From: Ischnura elegans
Lineage: Eukaryota > Arthropoda > Insecta > Odonata > Coenagrionidae
Assembly: GCF_921293095.1 (NCBI RefSeq)
Contig: NC_060253.1
Span: 76,049,992-76,113,991 of the forward strand
Length of the DNA stretch: 64,000 nucleotides
Reading direction: 5' to 3'
Part shown: one piece after another, positions 1 through 10,881 of the stretch
How the letters are laid out: every line of letters begins with the position of its first letter
How positions within the stretch are numbered: position 1 is the stretch's first letter
The notes under the pieces: model-generated
Databases searched by the model: none
Told to the model about the DNA's origin: nothing
Seen by the model: only the letters and a program-made list of their open reading frames with translations
Translations under genes and position numbers: made by a program

Positions 1-1025
1 TGAATAGTAAAGTGTGGTCATTGCACATGAATTATTTTTATCCATAAATGTTTGCTGAGGAGGAATGCAATTGCTATGTTTCTTTTGTCACTCTCAGAGT
101 TTGATAGTGATGTTTTGCTGTGCACCCGGAAGAGTGGAGGAGTGTCTGCCTTGACTGGATTGTCATGACAACTGTCACCACTGAGGCGTCTTGTCGTTCA
201 CAGTTCTGTTGTCCAATTTGTTGTGGTAGGGTTCATCTTAATTTCTGCTTCACAACAGCATAATTCACCACATTAGTTATTCAGGTTAGACTCTTTACTT
301 ATTAGAACCAGCCCAGGTAGCAATCTGTCATTAAACTTTTGCTGGTCATGTCACATGTTTTCTGTGCTTCCATCAACTCTGATTTGCAACAAGATGACTG
401 GTTTCATCCTCTTATATTTTTCTATGGAACTACACATTCATAAACCAAGTCTTTTGCTGAGGATCACATAAAATCATAGTATGTTTGAATATTTCTGCTT
501 CCAATTCAAAATTGCACCTCTTCTAATGCATATTTCTTTACACCTTAGCGAACAGTTGTAATTCTGTCAGCATTCCTTGCTTCATTTTATTTCCATCTAT
601 CATCCAGTGTAGGAGGCCACCTCATCTCTTGGATATATATGCCTTTATGTCCTTAATCACCAATTCTATTTCTCCTACAGCTCGATGAGTGTAATTCTTC
701 ATCTCATCCACTTCCAAAAGACCAGTTCTTTGTGTTCATCTTCTGTGCTTGCCTAATATTTTCCTGGTCTTCATTTTGGCATTGAGTTGTCCTCCAATAT
801 ACTTTTCCTTATTTCTTCTTTGTTTATTTTATTCCTCATTTCTTTCTCATATTAATAACTGCCACTTTGTTCTTCTTTCTCTCTCTCTTTTTCTCCTGTG
901 TACATATCGAAAGCAGAAAAGTTCTCTTCTTGGATTGTGAGAATAGTTTTGAGTATAAAATGGAGGTGGTTGATTTATTCGGAAGAAATTTTTTAATGGA
1001 TAATTCCTGAAATTTTCTTTCTGAA
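1..1025. other. no gene recognised
   Basis: AT-rich, pyrimidine-rich sequence without a convincing open frame. The only long plus-strand frame (749-940) is a low-complexity Leu/Ser/Phe run from CT-rich DNA and has no family features. I see no repeat or RNA gene here. Confidence 0.5.
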
Positions 1026-1370
1026 TATTATATACGAGTTCCCCTGCGGGTAGGGGGATAGAGAATACTCCCGCAGTTTCCCTGCTTGTCGTAAGAGGCG
1101 ACTAAAAGGGTGAATCCCATTGGTTGGGTACATTTTTAGAGTAGGAATTGTGGTGAAATGCAAGCTGGATGGCTAATGGTGTGCCAAACACCCATGTTGA
1201 CCACAGATGTGCTCATACATGTTTATTGCTTGAGTTTCTGGTGACAACCTATCGCAGATCTGATAAATACTGCTGTTTGATGTGTTTTGAATTGGTTAAA
1301 AGTATAAGTAACTTGTGTCATAGCTCATGTAAGACTGAATTCTGCTCTTACACCCAGTGATCCATTTGTG
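1026..1370 (+). repeat. dispersed-repeat-like segment with conserved core
   Basis: The segment opens with short GC-rich inverted pieces (CCCCTGCGGG and CTCCCGCAG), followed by a core containing GTCGTAAGAGGCGACTAAAA. As far as I recall, this core recurs as a dispersed repeat in several arthropod genomes; that is recollection, not a search. No coding frame is credible. It could be a SINE-like unit or an element end. No A/B box or tail was made out. Confidence 0.35.
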
Positions 1371-1961
1371 TTGCCCAAGCATGACAGTAGCGGCTCAACT
1401 GCAACCATAGCTTGGCTGGCAGTCTTCTGCGGACAGAGAGAAACTCTATCAGCTCCTCTTGCCAGTCAGTGCGTTTTCCAATAGATGTAACTTTAGTAGA
1501 TACAAGAGAAGTTGTGAGACAGCTTAGAAATCATAGTATCCCATGACATGGTTGTGAAGTAAAATTTCAATGTCATACTGACTAGGTAAATCATTTGCGT
1601 GAATATCGTTCTGAAGGTGTAATTGTGGAAGAACATAATTTTAAAGATGTCAGAATTTCGGTTTTAGATGAGTGATGTCTATAGGGAAACAAACATCTAT
1701 GGCTAAGCATTCAGGAGTAGAGGAGTAGTTTCCCATGGTAGTGGTTCAGTGCAGTATTTTGTTGGTAAATTTAATAACAATCAGAAAAAAGATCTTAAGT
1801 AACTACGATGCCTGGGAATCCAGACTTAGGGCAAATGCCTCATTCATCCTTTGAAACTCCTCCCCTAATGGCCAAATTATGACGCAGGGCAGTGGAGAGC
1901 ATAGGAAACCAGGTGGATGTTTAGGATGAATCCCTGCCCCACATCGAAATTTTCACACGCC
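1371..1961. other. no gene recognised
   Basis: Roughly 590 bases with no long frame in either strand and no repeat that I could pair within the window. Confidence 0.4.
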
Positions 1962-2054
1962 ACATTCCAATGGGAATAGGCACAGCTCCATGCAGCAGTG
2001 TTTTATGAATAGATGGTGGCATGAGATGCCACGGGTACAAAACACAAACTGTTT
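1962..2054 (+). repeat. first copy of a 93-bp repeat pair
   Basis: This stretch is about 93% identical to 2,421-2,513 in the same orientation; the shared core includes TTTATGAATAGATGGTGGCA. The second copy lies inside the Myb-like Harbinger remnant on the minus strand. The first copy therefore looks like a duplicated piece of that coding remnant, or part of a second copy of the same element. Confidence 0.7.
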
Positions 2055-2159
2055 TTTTTAATACAGTCATGGAAGGTACCATCCACCACGGCAGAAATTA
2101 TCAAAATGTCAATTTTGAAGGTATACTAAGAATGCTAACGAAAATATGTGAAGGCAAAC

Positions 2160-2687
2160 CTGCATCTGGCCCAGCATCTTAATTTGGAGTTCTTCCATCT
2201 TTTTCCGGTGCACCGGCGCCTGCTCCTTTTGTATCCTTTTCAGCCTCAAGATCTCCAACTCCAGTCTGAGTGTCACTACCACGCTTCATATTATGAAGTT
2301 GGAGATCATGACTCAGCTTGATTTTGGCCAGCTCCACTTCTGCTATCTCTTGTCGGAGGGCTTGACTCTTTTCTCACTCAACTCGGTCTTTATTTCTGCA
2401 TTCCGGTCCTTCCTCGGAGAACATTCCAGTGGGAATAGGCGCAGATCCATGCAGCTGTATTTTATGAATAGATGGTGGCATGAGATGCCACGGGTACAAA
2501 AAACAAATTGTTTGGCAGTCTCCATCGTATATTTATGGAATTCAGTTATATTTATTTCATATGAACTAGATATGGCACGCGGTATCACGGGAAATCGCCG
2601 AATAAGGTTTTCATCCTGTAATTGATTCCGAAAGTGATGCATCGTCGAAGAACGTGCGGGCTGTTCCTCCATCGTTGAATGTTCCAA
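2160..2687 (-). pseudogene. decayed Myb/SANT-like partner protein of a Harbinger transposon
   Basis: The minus strand has a 114-residue frame (2,343-2,687). Beyond a frame change there is a Leu/Glu/Lys-rich tail around 2,200-2,290 with a heptad-like LELEILRLKRIQKEQ run. Myb/SANT-like proteins encoded beside HARBI1-type transposases often end in such a helical tail, where the protein binds transposon ends and brings the transposase to them. No intact DNA-binding helices can be read, so the assignment rests on the tail alone. A MADF-type partner is an alternative. The gene is broken by at least one frameshift, and no transposase is seen next to it. Confidence 0.35.
2421..2513 (+). repeat. second copy of a 93-bp repeat pair
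   Basis: It matches 1,962-2,054 with a few mismatches. The spacing between the two starts is 459 bp. Confidence 0.7.
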
Positions 2688-2909
2688 AACCCCGTGTCGG
2701 ATGATCTGTCACTAGTACAACTACTTCACGGAAGACTTTTGAATTTTTGATTTCCTTTGACTAACAGATTTTCTCGTTTTCACCGTAGCATCTCCATTTC
2801 TTAATGTCTAATTTATATGCTGTAAAGAGAAAACTTTCTAAGACCCGTATCCACGGGTGCGTTGCAGAAATTCCAAACTAGCTCGCCCTGGAATGGAGAA
2901 AATTTCCTT

Positions 2910-3290
2910 CTAGGCAGAACTAAGATTTCCTGAATGGTGAGATATTGCCCCTTTCCTAATAGATATATACTGATGCTTAATTATCTTCGCCTCAATCAGT
3001 AAGCTTAATGCCTTGTTAGCAGTGTAGAGAAGAACTGCTTTGGTGCCAGAATTATGTATATTCCACGCTTGCGTTATGTTTCTGGCTCTGCGGAGGCTAC
3101 CATGAATTGCCTCATCTACCAAATGATTTGCATCGCTTTGCTTGCTTGCGCGAAGACTTGCATTTGTCACATAGGTCATCTCTCCGGTTGTTTTGGTGTC
3201 GAGTAATTCCGTGGTTCTCCTCCGCTTTGATCGCTCACACAGCGTTTCAAAATTCTTTCGCGGGCGACCAATACTTACATAAAACCAAGT
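2910..3290 (-). pseudogene. N-terminal fragment of an unclassified arthropod mobile-element protein
   Basis: The minus strand reads an SKRRRTTELL stretch, then about 89 residues ending in NKALSLLIEAKIIKHQYISI. The same motif order appears at 33,997-34,480: SKRRKNEE, then a region of Arg/Ala-rich helices, then EEAVSLIVTGHLTKTQYTLI. From memory, proteins of this layout are multicopy and uncharacterised in arthropod genomes. I cannot name the superfamily. The fragment stops before any catalytic region. Confidence 0.4.
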
Positions 3291-3410
3291 TTTTTCTCTC
3301 CTCGATCGTTTTATGGGGCTCGAATCGATTTCTGAATTAAGCCACAGTGTCGTTTTGCAAAAAACAGTTTAATGTTCTATGGGTCTTTTCCCTTCTCAGT
3401 ATCGCCCGAT

Positions 3411-4260
3411 TAACTCTTTGGGTGCTGGGTCGTTTTCACCAGGTCTATCCCTCAGTGAAAACGTTTTTTAGTACTTTTTATAGCGTTGCCATGGAATTAG
3501 TTTTTAAGGTTAAGAAGTGTTATTAACATCGATTCAAAGATTATATATTTAGCTTTCAAACAGTCTTTAATTTTGATAGCATTATTATAGGCATATTAAA
3601 ACAGTATGCTTTTAATAAATGCAATATTTAGAATTTTCTTAAAGTCGAAAAAATATATTTTTTGCTTATATATATTTTAAATCGGAAAAAATACATATTT
3701 TGCCCTTCAACTAGTTTTGTAAACATGAAATAAGACAATGAAATTGAATAATCATACAACCATGGCAAAAGTACAATAAGTATAATAAAGTTATACAATT
3801 CAAATTATTCTAAATTCATGCACAATCAGTATCAGTTTGCAAAATACTTTTTCGTGTGGAAAAGCCTCAAACGCGGTTCTACGCAAAGACCAATTTTACA
3901 TGCTCTACATTGGTAGGATGTGCATTTCCTAGCTGCTTTTCCAGTACTGTTACGTCCTTTTTCAGAGAAAACCTTGCACCTTTTTTTTTTACCTTCTTTA
4001 GACCTTCAGGTATCGGAATTTTTTCTATGAAATGTTTTTCCGCGAGTCGAGCTGTTTGCGCTCGTCCTTAATCTATGGTGGATGTATCTTCTGTCACTAA
4101 CTCGGAACAAATTTTCTGAATGAAATGAGTCACTGGAACCGACTTAATAAAACACTTGTTGTACAAGATTGTAGCATTTGTGACTGCCATTACCATAAGA
4201 TGGAAGGCCAACTTACGCCATCACTTCAATGACCGATGATCCAGCGCACCGTAACTCATG
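3411..4260 (-). mobile_element. piggyBac-like transposon remnant (C-terminus of transposase)
   Basis: Read on the minus strand, 4,250-3,830 gives the end of a DDE_Tnp_1_7 transposase. A WRKLAFHLMV/ILYNKCF segment is followed by EKHFIEKIPIPEGLKK. The terminal cysteine-rich domain follows, with KKKRCKVFSEKGRN and then TSYQCRACKIGLCVEP and RLFHTKKYF. The cysteine spacing is that of the piggyBac C-terminal zinc-binding domain, although individual Cys positions are lost (RCKVF, EPR). At least two frame changes are needed. A TTAA followed by CTCTTTGGGTGCTGGG at 3,411 may be the left end. No matching right end was found, so the copy is 5'-truncated. Confidence 0.6.
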
Positions 4261-4544
4261 TTAGTTCCCTACGAGGACCTAAGATCCTCACTCAGAAATG
4301 CTGTACAGGAACAGTGGAGGGAGTCGTGGAGGACTAAATAATAACAAACTCCGTAGCATCAAGGGCGTAACAGCAGCGTGGCCCTCCTCTTCCCGCAGCA
4401 ATGCGAGAGAAGAGGTAGTTAGGCCTTTTTTCCACTTCTCCAATCAATAGCTCAGTGTCAACTTCTTAATCCATTGCGAAAAGACGCTCTCACACCCTTG
4501 TCACCGGGTTTGCTCAAATTCTATTGACAAATCTACCTGGTTCG

Positions 4545-4680
4545 CATCAGCCGTCCGCGTTCATGTGTAAGTATCAACCTGTTTCTAGACCGTACGCGCG
4601 CGGATGATCCGCGGGGCGGAGGGACCACGCGGATGTTTCCTCCGCGTGTGGACGGTCCGCGTCCATGTGAAACGGGCCTA
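4545..4680. repeat. CpG-rich palindromic block, possible DNA-transposon end
   Basis: The block is crowded with CGCGGA/TCCGCG inverted motifs. It ends with GTCCATGTGAAACGGGCC followed by TAA, and a related GTCCGCGTTCATGTG lies near 4,551. Ends of the TAGGCCCGTTTCACA type followed by a T(A/T)A trinucleotide are typical of Harbinger-like and other cut-and-paste MITEs. The opposite end was not located. Confidence 0.35.
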
Positions 4681-4800
4681 ACACCAACCATGCACGCTGC
4701 AACAATCCTATTCCTACCTTTTTATCCGGTATCACAGCTAATTCCAAATTGACCCAAAATCTGCCTAAGGTATATATATCCCTGAAACAAATTGATGTAT

Positions 4801-5240
4801 TTAATGTATATTAATGAATTTTTTCTTCTTTTTACAAACTAAATTAGTTATCTTCTGTGAAACATTTCTTTGATTGAAATACTTCATTCTAATGAAATCC
4901 CTCTGCCTTACAAACGTTTTAACTACAATCTTGTCCAGTTCTGAACGCTTGCCCAAAGTCTCCGTGATTGTTTTAATATGTCTCCTACCTGATGGCAAGT
5001 CTCCATTGGTAATTAAATTAAACATCCTCTCTAACTTCTCCAGTGCTAAGAAGAAGTCTTCTGATGGCAGCGCAAGACCACCAGGTGCATTACCCATGGT
5101 AATAGAGACTTCTGTTGGAATTTTTTTCCACTTCATGGGTCCTCTTCCCTTAATAAGGACGAGTTTCAATTTAATTCTTGGCTATCAAGGCACCCAAGTT
5201 ATTGAGAGCATTTGCTGAAACTTTTGGCACATCACACCCT
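4801..5240 (-). pseudogene. C-terminal part of a P/THAP9-type transposase (left half of split copy)
   Basis: The minus strand reads ALNNLGALIAKN, then MKWKKIPTEVSITMGNAPGG and LALPSEDFFLALEKLERMF, followed by a basic helix with VVKTFVRQRDFIRMKYFNQR. P-element family proteins end with this order: a helical AGYVAKK-like segment, a GGLxxPSxD motif, then a terminal helical region. At least one frame change separates the first two pieces. The rest of the protein lies at 7,200-7,550 on the same strand beyond an ISL2EU transposon, so the two pieces are probably one interrupted copy. Confidence 0.55.
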
Positions 5241-5394
5241 GAGCCTTCACATCTTTCAGGCAAATGCTGAATCATGAGTCATCACCATATATCCCCCCAA
5301 CTTTTCTTCAGAAGTAAACCTATTTTTTACCTCCTGGTTAACTTGAGTGTTGGCCAAAGCTTTCGCCAGCCACAAATAACAATTACGGCTGTTA

Positions 5395-6961
5395 TGTGGT
5401 CTCAAACTCATTTCTACCAATTATAGGGTTCGATAAATTTACGATGGCACAAATTACCTCCGTTATTTTATCAGTGCACCCCACCATATTCCAGGGCAAA
5501 TTTCCCTGCAAAATTTTAAATACTTTCATTCGTTGAATAGCCCTTTCGACATGCACACGGGCTCACGCAATTGGGGAATTGAGATCTCCCTCTTCTTTGG
5601 TAAGTTATTTCTTCCTTAAATACGGAGGTTTAATCACTGACAAACCCATTTCGTAGCACTCTTTTTCAACGAAAAAACCTTTGTCAGCCATAACTGAGTC
5701 TCCAGGCTCGCAGAGTCCTGCTACACCCGAGTCTAAAAAAATTAACTCGTCTGATGCTTTGCCACCATAAACACCACTTACGTTACTGATAATACCATCG
5801 GGTGATATTCCAACCATATATTTAACGGCATGTCTACCTTTGTAATGCGAACACGTTTGTATTCGACAGCTGAGGCACGAAGGCGCAGCAACACTTGTTT
5901 CCGAACAGTCCACCACAACCCTTGTGTTAGGGAAACTGGAGAAACACTTTGGCAAATTGCTCCTAATTTTTCCCTCGGCAGCCACCTTACATGCCTTTTT
6001 AGAGTGTGATGCAGCAAGTGCAGAGCGTAATGAAAGTGAGCAACGGCTGTGGGGACAGAAACACCAAATAGCACAGCCAGAGCTGAAAATGATGTTTTGC
6101 TGCAGTTTCGTCAGGCACAAAATTAATTTGTCCTTAATGCCACAAGGTGTTCCCTGCAGGTTGATGCCGTTGCATGTAGCCACCAATTCCACACCCTCGA
6201 TGATACTTTTCAGCATACCCATTGATGACAGTCCTGTCAATGTACTGACATCTTTGTCAGAGCGCAAGATCTATGAAAAGTTTCGTTTGTGGCGAGGTAA
6301 AGAGAATAAATTGGTCTGGCATGCCCAGTCAACTTGTGTTTCCCTGCCGAGCTCCAACAGGCCTTCCGCAGCTGCCATTTCAAGGGATTGAGAAGAAATC
6401 TCGCGCTCCATTTCCATCTCGCCGATAGATTCCTCATCATGAGATGCGGAACTCGGCCTTGAAAAAAATAAATGTCTTTCATTAATTGCTCCGAGTTGAC
6501 GGTAGAAAAAGCTTCATAATTTCATAATGCTTACGGCTGACGAGAAACTATATTTCTCCTCTTCACAGCTCGCTCTTGTCTCCTTTTTTGATTATCTGCC
6601 TTCTCGGGTGTTGGCGTTACTTCCAACTACCGAAGAGGTATAATCTTGCTAGGCAAAGCATTCTTTTTCAGCCTCCTTTTTAGTACATTAGGTTCTGTAA
6701 GAGTTGGTGATAATTTCAATTAAACGAAAAACATAAAAGATATTAACAAATTGTCATAAAAAACATCATACTTTTCTACTTACGCTGCAACATGAAAGGC
6801 TCCGATGAAAAGTGTTCACTGCACGCCACAGCATTTTTAAGGATCCCTTTGCCAAATCGGAAAATAATTCCCCACTGCTTACGAAGCACGGTGTCCAGTG
6901 GAAAACTTTGTAACGATGTGCCATTTCCGGCACGATTCACACATTGAGGGACACTGCACAT
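5395..6961 (-). mobile_element. ISL2EU-type (PIF/Harbinger superfamily) THAP-DDE transposase, decayed
   Basis: Exon 1 (6,961 to about 6,784) encodes a THAP zinc finger: MCSVPQCVNRAGNG, the QW-containing middle, and CSEHFSSEPF supplying the C2CH ligands. It ends at a GTAAGT donor; a TTTTTTCAAG acceptor near 6,459 opens exon 2. Exon 2 reads an acidic coiled segment, LTKLQQNIIFS, LFGVSVPTAVAHFHYAL, RWLPREKLGA, then the DDE_Tnp_4 core. VVVDCSE gives the first Asp, VKYMVGISPDGIISNVSGVY follows, VMADKGFF gives the second Asp, and ARVHVERAIQRMKVFKIL gives the Glu. All three catalytic acids survive. There is one stop near 6,268, frameshifts around 5,940-6,070, and two in-frame stops (TAA and TGA) between PPYLRKK and ARVHVERA, so the copy is dead. 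Autonomous ISL2EU elements also carry a YqaJ nuclease gene, which is not seen here. Confidence 0.8.
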
Positions 6962-7199
6962 TGTTGCTCCGTGGAGTCTTTCCCATCGAACCATTACTAT
7001 TTTCATTCATAACGAATGGAAGGTGATGGTCGAAGCAGAGTACCAGAATAGAAATAAATAATACAGCAACAGAATCACTGTTTGCTTTTCTCAATGGATA
7101 CGAAATCGTTCGCACGGTTAAACTTTTAAAGAATGCCACTGCCTTGTTTACTATCCTCTATCATCTTTTCGACGCCATGACACCAAGCACAGTGCTGCC

Positions 7200-7550
7200 G
7201 CCAGTGACCATTTTAAATCCCAATAGTCCTCTTCACAGCCTTCGCTTGTATGACTGGCACATTGTCCCGCACCAGCATTCTTCCCTAAGAGAATTATTCC
7301 CAGGCCGTGAAGGGCTTAGAGTGGTGTGGTGTGATCGTTCAAACCTCCCCGAGACCTAACCTGTGAAAATAAATTTTCCAAGCTGCCCTGGTCACGTTTT
7401 GCTGTTACAATGTAACTATCTCCAGATTTGTTTACATCTTTCAAAAGCAAGTGGAGAGAAGTAGTCGACGTAAGGATACCCTTTTGAAATATCTGTAAGG
7501 AACGATCTTCCAAAATAAGTAGAAAACAATTTATAAACAGCAAAGAAAGC
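7200..7550 (-). pseudogene. middle part of a P/THAP9-type transposase (right half of split copy)
   Basis: The minus strand reads FQKGILTSTTSLHLLLKDV, then SYIVTAKRDQGSLENLFSQV and RSRGGLNDHTTPL, and after a frame change GIILLGKNAG. This is the conserved tract of P-element family transposases (LNQDxLENFFxxIRxxGGxNDHP, then LGKN), which contains the catalytic Glu in the LENLF motif. The next part of the protein is found at 5,240-4,801, with the ISL2EU transposon between. The N-terminal THAP and first catalytic segments were not identified upstream. Confidence 0.6.
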
Positions 7551-7619
7551 TAAATTTAAGTTATACGAAGGGAAATAATGTACAAAATGGTAAGAATCAG
7601 CGTTCATTCTTCCAGTCAA

Positions 7620-9254
7620 TGATCACCAAGTTAATTGATGCTAACTTAGTCTTACACCAAATAGTACACCAGAGATTAACACACAGCCGCCAAACAAAAG
7701 GTTTATTGGTGAAAATTTCTCGATCTTCCCACCCTGTAACTGCGACTATTTTTTAATATCTATTGAAATGATTCATTAGTAAGGTGTTTACCTACTTCCC
7801 AAATTTTAATTTTTGAAATGTTTTCCAGGAAGAGGATGACTTAAGCAATTCGATGAAGCGCAAAATGATGAAATGTAGACTGCCAGTGAAAGATGGTGTT
7901 CTATTTAGTAAATTCGATTGCCAGGCTGAAAGTCAGCTCACAGCCTTAATGGCAGAAGTGTGATCTCAAAGCGCCAGAGGAAGTCATTAGTTCAAATGAC
8001 ATTCAATGAAAATGGGGACATTGAATGCAATAACACTGCATCCACCAGTTCAGCTCCCTCTGAAAATAGCGAGGTAGTGAATAAGGCTATAATATGACTT
8101 TAGTTTTTCTCAGTATTAGATTTTATACCAGTGTCTGTGAAAGACAACGAACTTAGCTCTATGGTATTCTTAACAACAGGTGTCTATTTTTTTAGGCGGC
8201 CTTACTGACAATTTCATAGAAAATGAGACGGGTTTACAAGCATGTTAGTTTGCTTGTTTGCTAGCAGTATACTTTTTTGAATTTGGGAAAAAGATATTTT
8301 TCCCAAAATGAAGTTGCCTTTTTCATGACATGTTTAATAAATTCACCATCATAATCTTCCCATTGGTGGGTAAATTTTAGGTCCCTTTGAAAAGAAGGGC
8401 TTGTAACACAGCAACCTTCTCCTCATGTCCAGCATATGCATTTGATGTTGCATTTGCATTTTCACCTTCATTTCTATTTTACCCTCAAATAAATAGTTTT
8501 TTTACTGTGCTTTCCTTCATGGGTCATTTAATTTCAACAATGAAATCATCACACATTCTATCTGTCGATGCGGCAAAAATGGGGCAATAAGGAAAGTACC
8601 ACATTTCCTGAAGCTCCTGCTGAAATGTCTTGATGCTACATCAGCTACGGCACCTTCTAACAGCCTTCCCCTTGTCATTGCTTTTGGTTCAAATGTATTT
8701 TCAGCACTCAGCATCTTGTCCACCAAATATCCCTCCGTCTGGCATGATGATACCACTCTCAGCAAAGATGCTCCTATTCTCCCATACCTTAGTTCATGTC
8801 ATAAAGTACACTCATTCTGGGACGAAGTTAATTGGAAGGCTTCTTCACAGAGCTTTTGATCCATATTAGAAGTAGGAAATGACTGGAAATCAGTTGCATC
8901 ATATTAAAAAATAACAAAATATTTTCGAGAATTTGTCAATAAATAATGGAGGCCAAGTTTCTCAGCCTCACTCCTGGGCTCCTCTGACACACATTTGAGT
9001 AATAGTGAGGACACAACTCTTTTGTGACTCCTCTGTGATGCTCTCCAGGAACAAAGATGCATCAGGCAACTGTTGATAATTACAGGGAGTATGACTGCCT
9101 AATGTTGATCCCCTTAACATTTCTCCATCCCCAAGCCTGAGCTAATCTCGGTTTTAGTCAGTAGCATGCTACTCCTGTCGGAGATGGTTCTTCGGTCCTC
9201 CTATGTAACTACATCAGTAGTTCAATGGCATGTTTACAACATGCCATTTTGTTT
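7620..9254. other. no gene recognised
   Basis: Several frames of 60-80 residues occur on both strands. An 82-residue minus-strand frame at 8,517-8,765 contains TRGRLLEGAVADVASRHFSR but matches no family I know. A plus-strand stretch at 7,840-7,970 (SMKRKMMKCRLPVKDG) could be a decayed exon. Nothing is supported well enough to name. Confidence 0.4.
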
Positions 9255-9549
9255 GAGAGACTGGGCGCTCGTCCCGGTCACAGCCAATGTCCAACTCAAC
9301 CGAGTCCCTTACCGTAACCTGCTTATATATACCGAGGCAGCCAAGATGGCCGGCCTAGGCATATATTAGAGGAGTACGGTCCGGGATGGACGGTCGGCGA
9401 GATTGGCTGCAGACGGGACGAACCTCCAGGACACATTACGTGTCTGATCCTTTATTATTGATACAAACATTTCACAGTACAAGTCATTTTGGAATAAGAG
9501 GCCAGTGCCTTTACGAAGGCAGGCTAACACAGCTTGATTATCAATGTAC
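9255..9549 (-). repeat. left 295-bp terminal direct repeat of the retroelement
   Basis: It is nearly identical to 10,882-11,176 at a fixed offset of 1,627 bp. It includes the RNase H C-terminus, a TATA-like box and the leader of the gag-like ORF. Confidence 0.9.
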
Positions 9550-10881
9550 ATAGTGAGATCCACAAATTCAGGTAACAATGGTAACCGAAATAAAACGCCC
9601 CGCAAGGCAGCTTCCCCCTCAGCATAATAGATTGGCAGCTGGTGCACGAATGGTATGATTCTTTCATAGTCCAGCACAGGGCAGACGACTGCACCCTGGA
9701 AAGGGGTGGCGTCAGTGTAGGCCCTGTAGTGAACTGCATACGGAGAACATTTCCGAACTTTCCGAAAGATGCCCTCCTCCCAGCAGCGGAGAAGCCAGTC
9801 AGTCCGCCGGGTGTAGCAGTGGTTGATCAAGAAGTAGGGCAGCTTCAGGATATAGGCTATCCAGGCGACATAGCGACGTGCCAGCGGAGTAACTCACCGA
9901 CGAGGATGTCGTCATCCGCGTCTGCCTCCAGCGATTTCGATGGGCCCGGAGACGGTGGCGCCGGCAGGGGGAGCAAGGGCGGTGAGTGACTACGTGTTGC
10001 GCCGGCGGTGGTTGGGACCGCGGGCGGCGGCAGGTCTGCGGCCCCGGTAGCTGGTGGGCTGGTATCTGGAACTCGGCCGGGCTGTTGCGGCTGGAGCTCG
10101 CTCCCGAATCACCTCTCGAATTATCTGCGGCCCCGGAAGAGATGCCGGGAGCCGCAGGACCTAGTTTGGGGCTGAGACCTGTGCGGCGGTTTGCCATCCG
10201 TGGGTAGCGGCAATGGCAAGGATTCTTGCCCGGTTGTAGGAGAGCGTGCGGATGGCCGGAGACAGGAACGGCCATTCTGCGGCAAGAGTGAGGACCAGAT
10301 GAATTTCATGGCTGTCCCGACGGGTCAGCTTGGGAGACTCACGGTTATTGGATAGAAGAGTGAACAGCTCCGGACTTCCTGGTCCGGTGGAGTCGCCAGC
10401 ATTCCGGGCGCAAGGGCCGGGAGAAGCTGCTTAAATGCTTGATCGAGAGGCATCGGCTGGGTGCCGAGTACAGAAGAATTAGCCTGGGAAGGCTGAGGCT
10501 GTGATGCCGGGAGAGGAGGCGGGTCCTGAGAAGGCGGCATGGTAATGATCGGTTGGAGCCCGACCTGCGTGAGCGGCACCGTAAAAGACGTGGAAGGATC
10601 GGCCAGTGCACCCGCTCTGGTCTGTTGTTCCAGGAGCCGGATCAAGTTGGACATGAGTGCGTTAGCGTCGGAAGGCTGTGGAGAAGATCCTATCAGAGAA
10701 GGTGACGCTTGCCCCTGGTTTCGGAGTGGTGATGAGGGCGGAATAGGCGAGGATCCCGGCGAACGGGACCGCGATCGCGAGCGTCTCCTGGGCGACTGCT
10801 GCCGCAGGGTCTTCTTGCCCTTGCCCTTGGAGGCCATGAATACGTTCGTATCTTCCGCGTAGGAAAGATGCCGAGAAAAGA

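Noticed and set aside
5924-6391. 155-residue plus-strand frame
   Set aside because: Antisense shadow of the ISL2EU transposase.
8517-8765. 82-residue minus-strand frame as a transposase piece
   Set aside because: No motif could be matched to a known family; left as unannotated sequence.
9366-9830. firm assignment of the RNase H frame to an endogenous hepadnavirus
   Set aside because: The motifs are similar (TDATP, VPSAxNxADxPSR), but DIRS-like and other retroelements share them and no reverse transcriptase or terminal protein region is present to decide.
10539-10862. 107-residue plus-strand frame
   Set aside because: It is the antisense shadow of the SR/Pro-rich gag-like ORF in GC-rich DNA.
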